Part shown: positions 56,451 to 64,000 of the stretch, one piece after another
How the letters are laid out: each line of letters begins with the position of its first letter
Numbering within the stretch: position 1 is the first letter of the stretch
Source: Embleya sp042956465
Lineage (GTDB): Bacteria > Actinomycetota > Actinomycetes > Streptomycetales > Streptomycetaceae
Length of the DNA stretch: 64,000 bases
Assembly (NCBI RefSeq): GCF_042956465.1
Contig: NZ_JBIBGL010000023.1
Span: 59,311-123,310, forward strand
Direction of reading: 5' to 3'
Translations under genes and position numbers: made by a program
Notes under the pieces: generated by a model
What the model was told of the DNA's origin: nothing
The model's input: only the letters and a program-made list of their open reading frames with translations
Database searches by the model: none

Positions 56451-57137
56451 TCAGGCCGGTCCCGCCTTGTAGCCGACCCCGCGCACGGTGACCACGGTCT
56501 CCGGACGCTCGGGGTCGCGCTCGATCTTCGAGCGCAGCCGCTGCACGTGCACGTTCACCAAGCGGGTGTCGGCCGCGTGTCGATATCCCCAGACCTGTTC
56601 GAGAAGCACCTCGCGGGTGAACACCTGCCAGGGCTTGCGGGCGAGTGCGACAAGGAGGTCGAACTCCAGCGGGGTCAGTGCGATGTTCTGCCCGTCCCGC
56701 TTCACGGCGTGGCCGGCCACGTCGATCACCAGATCGCCGATCACCAACTGCTCCGGGGTGGGTTCTTCGGCTCTGCGCAGGCGGGCCCGCACACGAGCGA
56801 CAAGCTCCTTGGGCTTGAACGGTTTGATCACATAGTCGTCGGCTCCGGATTCCAGCCCGACCACGACGTCGACCGTGTCGCTCTTGGCGGTGAGCATCAC
56901 GATCGGCACGCCGGACTCGGCACGGATCTGGCGGCAGACGTCGATGCCGTCACGGCCGGGCAGCATCAGGTCCAGCAGCACCAGGTCCGGTTTTACATCC
57001 CGGAAAGCCTGGAGTGCCTTGTCGCCGTCCGCCACGAACGACGGCTCGAACCCTTCGCCACGCAGCACGATGCCGAGCATCTCGGACAGTGCGGTGTCGT
57101 CGTCAACGATGAGGACGCGTCCCTTCATGTGCATCAT
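56451..57137 (-). CDS. mtrA: Response regulator MtrA
   Basis: The 228-residue OmpR-family regulator is started at ATG 57137 (MMHMKGRVLIVDDD); ATG 57134 or 57128 are alternatives, and the frame to 57212 is unconserved. The receiver has Asp12-14, phosphoacceptor Asp56 (LLDLMLP) and KPF. The winged helix contains LTPLEFDLLVALARKPWQVFTREVLLEQVWGYRH and ends in VVTVRGVGYKAG. It regulates division, cell-wall and development genes. No strong ribosome site is visible, and the mRNA may have a short leader. Confidence 0.96.
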   Translation of the reverse strand: MMHMKGRVLIVDDDTALSEMLGIVLRGEGFEPSFVADGDKALQAFRDVKPDLVLLDLMLPGRDGIDVCRQIRAESGVPIVMLTAKSDTVDVVVGLESGADDYVIKPFKPKELVARVRARLRRAEEPTPEQLVIGDLVIDVAGHAVKRDGQNIALTPLEFDLLVALARKPWQVFTREVLLEQVWGYRHAADTRLVNVHVQRLRSKIERDPERPETVVTVRGVGYKAGPA

Positions 57138-57143
57138 CGTCGC

Positions 57144-57159
57144 ATTACCGGATTGTGAC
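57144..57159 (-). promoter_or_regulatory. Possible MtrA-type direct repeat upstream of mtrA
   Basis: On the minus strand two GTnAy half-sites (GTCAC and GTAAT) occur 11 bp apart just upstream of the mtrA start. MtrA-type sites are described as two GTnAC-like half-sites with such spacing, so autoregulation is possible. The second half-site is imperfect; this is weak evidence. Confidence 0.3.
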
Positions 57160-57500
57160 CTGCACTCATCCGACCGATTCCGGCCGCGTCCATCAGTGAC
57201 AAAACGCCCCAAATACTGACGATTACGGCCGGAGAGAGTGCGGAGTCACGTCGATTTCCGGGCCGTACGCCGACCCTCCGCCCGGCGCAACGGACGTTTC
57301 GGCCACGAACCCGACCGCTACCGCCCCCGCCGACGACCCCGGCGGGGCGGCGCCGGAACGTGTGGCGCGTGCTCGACGTTGTCCCCGCGGTCGATGTGCC
57401 CGTGCGGGCGGACCGGATCCGATGGCCGCCCGTTCATCCGAGCCCCACACAGGCATGCCACGATGAGTCACCACCCGATCAGGACGAGGAGCGCAATCGC
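57160..57500. other. Divergent promoter region mtrA / envelope operon
   Basis: About 340 bases lie between the divergent mtrA and the membrane-protein operon. They contain AT-richer patches around 57195-57225 (cagtgacaaaacgccccaaatactgacgatt region), the best place for the mtrA promoter. No hairpin with T-run and no gene is supported. Confidence 0.5.
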
Positions 57501-58907
57501 ATGACGGACTCGCCCGGCTCGGCCGGCCCGGACGCCCCGGGGCCGGACGGAGAACGCCCGGCGGACGACGCCACGTCACCCGACCGGTCCGCACCCGCGC
57601 CCGCCTCGCCGTCGCCGGCCACGCCCCCGTCCCCATCCTCGTCCCCGGACAAACCGCCGTCCCCGGACAAGCCGTCCCTGGACAAGGCGCCCGCTCCGGA
57701 CGAGCCCACGACCCCGGAACAGCCCGCCCCCAAGGCCCCGGCCCCCGGCTGGGCCCCGGTCCAGCCGCCCGCCGCCGGCTGGGGACCCCCGCAACAGGGC
57801 CCCGCCACCGGCTGGGGAGCCCCACAGCAGCCCCCGGGCGCCGACCCGCGCTGGGGCACCGCCGGGCAGCAGCCGCCGCTGTGGGGAGCGCCTCCCGGCT
57901 GGAACGGCCCCTACGTGCAGGCCGCCAAGCCCGGCGTGATCCCGCTGCGCCCGCTGAGCGTCGGCGAGATCCTGGACGGCGCCTTCGCCGCCATGCGCGC
58001 GCACTGGAAGGTCATGATCGGCATCGCCGTCGTGGTCGCCCTGCTCACCCAGTGCCTCGAGGTACCGGTCACCTGGCTGCTGAACCGCGAGTTCTCGCCC
58101 AGCGACCTCGGCGACGACCCCACCGGTGAGGAGGCGTGGCGCTACCTGCGCGACACCGCCGCACTGGTGATCGTGCCGATCGTGGTGGCCACCCTGGGCC
58201 AGATCGCCGCCACCGCGATGCTCACCGTCGTGGTCAGCCGCGCCGTGATCGCCAAGACCATGTCCGCCGCCCAGGCCTGGACGGCGGTCCGCCCGCTGCT
58301 CCCGCGCCTGCTCGGCGTCACCTTCGCCACCTGGCTGATCCCGGTCGGCACACTCCTGGTGGCAATGTTGCCGGGCCTGCTCCTGCTGGCCGTCGGTGCC
58401 GAAGGCCTCGGCGCCCTGCTGCTGCTCCCGGGCATGATCGGTGGCATCGTCGCGGCGATCTACCTCTACGTCTGCCTCTCCCTCGCCGGCCCCACGCTGA
58501 TGCTGGAGAAGCAGTCGGTGCGCAAGTCGCTGGAGCGCTCGCGCAAGCTGGTCACCGGCTCGTGGTGGCGCGTCTGCGGCATCCTGCTGCTGATCGCGCT
58601 GATCATGACGATCGTCGGCGGCATCATCCAGACACCGTTCCTGCTCGCCTCGGACGGCATCTCCGCGATCACCGCGTCCAAGGCCTCCGACATCCCGGAC
58701 CCCTCCTTCGTCGACCTGCTGATCACCGGCGTCGGCTCGGTGATCGCCGCCGCGCTGCTCTACCCCTTCGCCGCCGGCGCCACCGCCCTGCTCTACATCG
58801 ACCAGCGCATCCGCCGCGAGGCACTCGACCTCGACCTCGCCCGCGCGGCCGGCGTCCTGGACGACGAGCCCGGCGGCGACGCGACCTCGGGACCCGCGCC
58901 GGCGTGA
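57501..58907 (+). CDS. Pro-rich membrane protein with GPDPase-type membrane domain
   Basis: The 468-residue protein starts at ATG 57501 after gacgaggag. The first 135 residues are disordered and Pro/Ala/Gly-rich, with GWGxPQQ-like repeats. The rest has six or more membrane helices beginning after RPLSVGEILDGAFAAMRAHWKVMIGIAVVVALL. This pattern (LSVGEILDGAF...) marks the glycerophosphoryl-diester-phosphodiesterase-type membrane domain common in actinomycetes; no phosphodiesterase catalytic domain is present. The C-terminus is acidic and cytoplasmic. It is the first gene of a five-gene envelope operon (GTGA overlap with the next). Confidence 0.88.
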   Translation: MTDSPGSAGPDAPGPDGERPADDATSPDRSAPAPASPSPATPPSPSSSPDKPPSPDKPSLDKAPAPDEPTTPEQPAPKAPAPGWAPVQPPAAGWGPPQQGPATGWGAPQQPPGADPRWGTAGQQPPLWGAPPGWNGPYVQAAKPGVIPLRPLSVGEILDGAFAAMRAHWKVMIGIAVVVALLTQCLEVPVTWLLNREFSPSDLGDDPTGEEAWRYLRDTAALVIVPIVVATLGQIAATAMLTVVVSRAVIAKTMSAAQAWTAVRPLLPRLLGVTFATWLIPVGTLLVAMLPGLLLLAVGAEGLGALLLLPGMIGGIVAAIYLYVCLSLAGPTLMLEKQSVRKSLERSRKLVTGSWWRVCGILLLIALIMTIVGGIIQTPFLLASDGISAITASKASDIPDPSFVDLLITGVGSVIAAALLYPFAAGATALLYIDQRIRREALDLDLARAAGVLDDEPGGDATSGPAPA

Positions 58908-59569
58908 CCCGGCACGCGCTCGCGACCCTGGTCCGGGACTGGGACCCGGTGGACATCCCGCGCGACGACGCGCGGGATGCCGCCCGGGACGAGCTCTCGC
59001 GCACCGAATACCACCGCAACGACGCCGGCCCGGTCCGCCGGGCCCTGGACTGGTTCCTCGACCGCCTGGGCGACCTGATCTCCCGGGCCGGCGACCACAG
59101 CCCCGGCGGCGGCCTCGGCCTCGTGGTGATCGTGCTCCTGGTGATCGCCGCGCTCGTGGTCCTGCGGCTGCGGCTGGGTCCGCTGCGCACCGCCCGCCGC
59201 GCCGAGCTCCCGCTGTACGGCGACCGGGGCCCGCTGTCGGCCGCCGAACACCGCGCGGCCGCCGACGCGCATGCCGCCGGAGGCCGCTGGGACGAGGCGG
59301 TCCGGGAACGCTTCCGCGCGATCGTGCGGGCCCTGGAGGAACGCGCCGTGCTCGACGTACGCCCCGGCCGCACCGCCGACGAGGCCGCCGCCGAGGCCGG
59401 ACGCGCGCTGCCGGACGCGGCGGCGGACCTGCGCGCCGCGGCCGCGACGTTCGACGACGTGCACTACGGCGGGCGTACCGCCGACCGGGACCTGGACCGG
59501 GACCTGCGCGACCTCGACGCCCGCTGCGCCGCCGCCCGCCCACGCGTCGAGGAGCGGATGCCCCGATGA
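58904..59569 (+). CDS. DUF4129 domain protein
   Basis: The 221-residue protein starts at GTG 58904 (GTGA overlap). A short N-terminal part (TRHALATLVRDWDPVDIPRD) precedes one membrane helix (GLGLVVIVLLVIAALVVLRLRL). The cytoplasmic DUF4129 domain follows, with AAGGRWDEAVRERFRAIVRALEERAVLDVRPGRTADE and a final FDDVHYGGRTAD. DUF4129 proteins typically accompany MoxR/DUF58 genes; some are linked to transglutaminase modules. The biochemical role is unknown. It overlaps the next start by 4 bp (ATGA). Confidence 0.88.
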   Translation: MTRHALATLVRDWDPVDIPRDDARDAARDELSRTEYHRNDAGPVRRALDWFLDRLGDLISRAGDHSPGGGLGLVVIVLLVIAALVVLRLRLGPLRTARRAELPLYGDRGPLSAAEHRAAADAHAAGGRWDEAVRERFRAIVRALEERAVLDVRPGRTADEAAAEAGRALPDAAADLRAAAATFDDVHYGGRTADRDLDRDLRDLDARCAAARPRVEERMPR

Positions 59570-60704
59570 GCGGCACCGCGCTCGGCCCCACCACCGAGCA
59601 GCTGTGGCGCCGGGTGCGCATGCCCCTGGCCCTGTTCGCCCTGGTCCTGATCGTGGTCTCCGCACTCGTGCTGATCCGCGGCGACCGCCACGAGGGCCGA
59701 CTCGACCCGCGCTCCACCCACCCCCAGGGCAGCAAGGCCCTGGCCCAACTGCTGCGGGCACGCGGCGTGGAGGTGCACCGGGTCCGCTCCGCCGAGGAGG
59801 CGGCCCGGACGATCCGCCCGGACAGCACCCTCGTGGTGCCCTTCCCGAACCTGCTCGCCGACGCGCAGCTGCGCACCCTCGCCGCCGCCGGGCCGGCCCG
59901 CACCGTCCTGGTCCGCCCCGACGAGGCCGCGCTCGCGATCCTGGCCCCCGGCGTACACACCGCCCCCGACGCGCACCACCGCACCCTGCGACCGCGCTGC
60001 CCGCTGCCCGCCGCGACCCGGGCCGGCGACGCGGACACCGGCGGCGTGCGGTTCGACACCGACCTGCTCCCCGACGCCACCGGCTGCTACCCCGACGCGG
60101 GCCGCCCCACCCTCGTGCTCACCCCGCCCCGCGCCGGCCACGACACCGTCGTACTCGGCTCCGGCAGCCCGCTGGTCAACGACCGCCTCGACGACAACGG
60201 CAACGCCGCCCTCGCCCTGAACCTGCTCGGCGCCCACCCGCACCTGGTCTGGTACCTGCCCGGCGCCGACGAACTCCCGCCCGCCGACGACTCGCTGTGG
60301 GACCTGCTGCCCGCCGGCTGGCGCTGGGGCGCCGCACAACTGGCCGTCGCCGCCGTCCTGCTCGCCCTGTGGCGGGCCCGCCGACTGGGCCCGGTGGTGG
60401 CCGAACCGCTCCCGGTCGTGGTTCGCGCCGCCGAGACCGTCGAGGGCCGCGCCCGGCTCTACCGGCGCGGCCGCGCCCGCGACACCGCCGCCGAACTGCT
60501 GCGCGCCGCCACCCGCGAACAACTCGCCCGCATCCTGGGCGCCGAGCCCACCGAGGCCGCCCTGATCGCCTCGATCACCACCCGCACCGACCACACGAGC
60601 GCACACGTGCACGCCCTGTTGTACGGTGCGAGCCCGGAGAGCGACGAGGCCCTCGTCACCCTGTCCGACGAACTCGACGCGCTGATAAGGCAGGTACGCA
60701 CGAC

Positions 60705-60708
<4 letters not shown>
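59566..60708 (+). CDS. DUF4350 domain protein
   Basis: The 380-residue protein (ATG 59566) has an N-terminal helix (LALFALVLIVVSALVLI), an external domain of about 200 residues starting DRHEGRLDPRSTHPQGSKALAQLLRARGVEV (the DUF4350 signature, a class I glutamine amidotransferase-like fold), a second helix (GAAQLAVAAVLLALW), and a basic/helical cytoplasmic tail. Such proteins occur in MoxR operons of actinomycetes. No catalytic Cys/His pair is evident. Translational coupling to both neighbours is seen. Confidence 0.87.
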
Positions 60709-61673
<965 letters not shown>

Positions 61674-61679
61674 CCGCCG

Positions 61680-62975
61680 ATGGCCCTGACCGGTCGCGCC
61701 GTCCTGGCCGCAGCACTGGGCGTCCTGGTGGTCGGCCTGCTGCTGCCCTCGCTGATCGGCCTGGCCGTGGTCGAGGGCGCACTGCTGCTCGGCATCCTCG
61801 CCGACCTGCTGCTCGCCGCCGGCGTCCGCGACCTGACCTTCGAGCGGGGCGGCGACACCGCGGTCCGCCTCGGCGAACCCGCCGCGGTCACGCTGACCGT
61901 CGGCAACCCCGGCACCCGCCCCCTGCGCGGCCGACTGCGCGACGCCTGGCCGCCCAGCACCGGCACCACCACCCAGCGGCACGACCTGAGCATCCCCGCC
62001 GGCGAACGCCGCCGCCTCACCACCACGATGACCCCCACCCGCCGCGGCGACCGCAACGCCCACCGGGTCACCGTCCGTTCCGTCGGCCCGCTCGGCCTGG
62101 CCGCCCGCCAGGGCTCGCATCACGTGCCGTGGCGACTGCGCGTGCTGCCCGGTTTCCCCAGCCGCCGACTGCTCCCCTCCAAGCTGGAACGCCTGCGCGA
62201 ACTCGACGGCCGCTCGGCCCTGCTCACCCGAGGCGCCGGCACCGAGTTCGACACGCTGCGCGAGTACGTCCCCGGCGACGACGCCAAATCGATCGACTGG
62301 CGCGCCTCCGCCCGCAACCAGGGCGTCGTGGTACGCACGTGGCGCCCCGAACGCGACCGGCACATCCTGATCGTGCTGGACACCGGCCGCACCTCGGCCG
62401 GCCGCATCGGCGACATCCCCCGCCTGGACGCCGCGATGGACGCGACCCTGCTGCTGACCGCGGTCGCCAACCACGCCGGCGACCGGGTCGACCTGCTCGC
62501 CTACGACCGCCGAGTACGCGCCGAGGTCCGCCGCGCGCCCCGGAACGGCACACTCCCGGCCTTCGTCCAGGCGATGGCCACGCTGGAACCGGAGTTGGTC
62601 GAGCCCGACGCCCGGACCCTGATCGCCGAGATCCTCCGCCGCACCCCGCGCCGCTCGTTGATCGTGCTGATCACCGGCCTGGAACGGGAGGCGGTCCAGG
62701 AGGGCATCCTCCCGGTGCTGCCGCAGCTGGCCGCACGCCACGAGGTGATCGTCGCGGCCGTCGCCGACCCGGCGATCACCGCGATGGCCGCCCACCGCGG
62801 CGACGCCACGGCGGTCTACGAAGCCGCCGCCGCCGAACGCGAACTCGCCGAACGCCGCTCCACGGCCGCCGAACTGCGCCGAAAGAACGTCACCGTCGTG
62901 GACGCGCCCCCGGGCGAACTGGCTTCGGCGCTCACCGATACGTACCTGGCCTTGAAACTGGCGGGGCGGCTGTAG
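61680..62975 (+). CDS. DUF58 domain protein (VWA-like)
   Basis: The 431-residue protein (ATG 61680) has two N-terminal helices (AVLAAALGVLVVGLLLPSLIGLAVVEGALLLG). A beta-domain follows, with AAVTLTVGNPGTRPLRGRL. The DUF58 block is LLTRGAGTEFDTLREYVPGDDAKSIDWRASARN, then a VWA-like segment (HILIVLDTGRTSAGR; MIDAS-like Asp-x-Gly rather than DxSxS). It usually works with MoxR. It is 6 bp after the moxR stop and the last gene of the operon; no obvious terminator follows before the repeats. Confidence 0.92.
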   Translation: MALTGRAVLAAALGVLVVGLLLPSLIGLAVVEGALLLGILADLLLAAGVRDLTFERGGDTAVRLGEPAAVTLTVGNPGTRPLRGRLRDAWPPSTGTTTQRHDLSIPAGERRRLTTTMTPTRRGDRNAHRVTVRSVGPLGLAARQGSHHVPWRLRVLPGFPSRRLLPSKLERLRELDGRSALLTRGAGTEFDTLREYVPGDDAKSIDWRASARNQGVVVRTWRPERDRHILIVLDTGRTSAGRIGDIPRLDAAMDATLLLTAVANHAGDRVDLLAYDRRVRAEVRRAPRNGTLPAFVQAMATLEPELVEPDARTLIAEILRRTPRRSLIVLITGLEREAVQEGILPVLPQLAARHEVIVAAVADPAITAMAAHRGDATAVYEAAAAERELAERRSTAAELRRKNVTVVDAPPGELASALTDTYLALKLAGRL

Positions 62976-62987
62976 GGCGGGGAACGG

Positions 62988-63180
62988 ATGCGGGGGGCTG
63001 GGATGGGGGCTGGGATGGGCGCGGGATGGGGGCTCCCTGGGGCTTCCCTTGGGTCGTTCCCTGGGACTGCCCCTGGGCTGTTCCCTGGGACTGCCCCTGG
63101 GACTGCCCCTGGGACTGGGCTTCCCCCTGGGACTGGTCTTTCCTTGGGTCGTCTCCTGGGACTGGTCTTTCCTTAGTGGC
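62988..63180. repeat. Short tandem repeats, 12-bp type
   Basis: The + strand shows repeats of ctgggactgcccc/cctgggactgg and similar, directly after the DUF58 gene. They keep a reverse frame of 90 codons open (62932-63204) with QSQG-like repeats, and a forward frame with GTAPGT repeats. Neither has support beyond the repeat itself. Confidence 0.7.
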
Positions 63181-63290
63181 TTTCACGGGAGGGTGATGTG
63201 CCAACTGCGCGCGGTGCGTCTTCGAGTCGGGGGGCGTTCCGGGGTGCGTTCACGTTTCGGCGGAGGTCGGTGCGTTTCCGGCGGCGGTCG

Positions 63291-63745
63291 CGTCTTTGCC
63301 GGGTAGGGCGCGGGTGGCTTTGTGCTAACCGGTCGGCGTGGACTGGTGGAGGTCGGCCCGGTCCCAATGTCACCGGCGGTCAGGAGCCCTGGGTTCTCCG
63401 GCGAGATGAGGGTGTTGCCTGCGGGAAAGGCGCTGGTAACGGCGGAGCGGGTGGGCGGCCCGGTGAGGTTCGCCGGGGGACCTTCCCGAGTGGGTGGGCA
63501 GTTCGCGGCACACGTTGCGTCTTGGCCGGGTAGGGCGCGGGTGGCTTTGTGCTAACCGGTCGGCGTGGACCGGCGGAGATCGGCCCGGTCCCACGGTCAC
63601 CGGCGGTCAGGAGCCCTGGGTCCCCCGGCGAGACGCGGGTGTCGCCTGCGGAGAAAAGCGCTGGCAACGGCGGAGCGGGTGGGCGGCGCGGCAAGGTTCG
63701 CCGGGGAACCTTCCCGAGTGGGGCGGGGAGTGGGCGGTTTCGGTC
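63291..63745. repeat. Tandem duplication of a unit of about 227 bp
   Basis: Copy 1 (63291-63517) and copy 2 (63518-63745) align throughout with an offset of 227-228 bp. Shared long stretches include tagggcgcgggtggctttgt (63304 and 63531) and the ccttcccgagtggg end. The copies differ by scattered substitutions and at least one indel. I find no gene in either copy; open frames there are GC-driven. Confidence 0.85.
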
Positions 63746-63842
63746 GCCGGTGTGCGAAACCCGGCCCTCGGCACGTGCGTTCGCCGATCGTTCCCGCAAA
63801 ACCGCAGGTCAGCGGGCAGGCGCGGGCTCGTATGCGTCTCGG

Positions 63843-63985
63843 GATCCGGATCGAGACCCGCGAAGCCCCCCGGGGGAATTCCTGCCAGCAGGCCCGACCC
63901 GCTGGGGGGAGGTCTCCCGGCGGGCCTTTCGGAAGATCCGCCGGACGGAGGGGCGGGCGTGGGGCTGGGGGTCTCGATCCGGATC
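63843..63985. repeat. 17-bp inverted repeat, arms 109 bp apart
   Basis: Arms 63843-63859 and 63969-63985 are exact reverse complements. Each contains the palindrome GATCCGGATC. The interior holds further GC-rich hairpins. No gene is seen from 63746 to the window end. It could be an element end pair, a regulatory site, or a complex hairpin. Confidence 0.75.
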
Positions 63986-64000
63986 GCGGAACGGCTTCCG

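Noticed and set aside
63380..63799. 139-codon reverse frame in the tandem duplication
   Set aside because: Pro/Arg-rich product repeating with the DNA duplication; no ribosome site or family likeness.

Overview
The window is a chromosomal core segment of a high-GC actinomycete, most likely a member of the Streptomycetales. Four things point there. Coding DNA is very GC-rich, with many GTG starts and short stop/start overlaps. The order secA, GNAT, YcaQ-like, orphan response regulator, hpf, comF, lpqB, mtrB, mtrA matches what I recall of the Streptomyces chromosome. The pairs murA/hup/malic enzyme and smpB/ftsX/ftsE/prfB/two kinases are also Streptomyces-like. Two genes carry the rare TTA leucine codon, which in Streptomyces needs the bldA tRNA. 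The exact genus cannot be fixed from sequence alone.

Layout. 1-2.4 kb: a signalling NTPase with a TPR-like tail, cut by the window edge. 2.5-7.7 kb: an MFS exporter and a three-subunit molybdenum hydroxylase (FAD, 2Fe-2S, Mo-cofactor subunits). 7.7-8.9 kb: a long non-coding tract with a degenerate four-base period. 8.9-14 kb: DUF3039, YqgE, VanZ-like, then murA, HU and an ACT-fused malic enzyme. 14-21.8 kb: the tmRNA gene ssrA with smpB, a LytM-type peptidoglycan hydrolase, ftsX, ftsE, a divergent zinc-ribbon microprotein, a sortase-type surface protein with about 41 four-residue repeats, and prfB.

21.8-28.4 kb: two membrane Ser/Thr kinases, divergent from an FHA-FtsK/EccC-like protein whose visible P-loop has Arg in place of Lys. 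28.5-35 kb: glyA, divergent from a complete sugar ABC importer (ATPase, lipoprotein, two permeases). 35-44.5 kb: a small membrane protein, the giant NAD-glutamate dehydrogenase, a DJ-1/PfpI protein, P5C dehydrogenase, a HAD phosphatase and an unknown protein. 44.7-57.1 kb: the Rv3235-like protein, secA and its neighbours, and the lpqB-mtrB-mtrA envelope-signalling operon. 57.5-63 kb, divergent from mtrA: a translationally coupled operon of a glycine/proline-rich membrane protein, DUF4129, DUF4350, MoxR ATPase and DUF58. 63-64 kb: non-coding repeats, including a tandem duplication of about 227 bp and a 17-bp inverted repeat.

How the genes fit together. Much of the window serves the cell envelope: murA, FtsEX with a LytM hydrolase, the kinases, MtrAB-LpqB, SecA, the MoxR/DUF58 module and the anchored surface protein. 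The rest is central carbon and nitrogen metabolism (malic enzyme, SHMT, glutamate dehydrogenase, P5C dehydrogenase) and ribosome quality control (tmRNA, SmpB, RF2, HPF). No CRISPR array, rRNA, tRNA, insertion sequence or prophage was seen. Nothing here is clearly a wholly new system. The best leads are the kinase/FHA-FtsK locus, the Mo-hydroxylase with altered active-site motifs, the surface repeat protein, the shortened tmRNA tag, the orphan terminator beside ssrA, and the two unexplained repeat regions.
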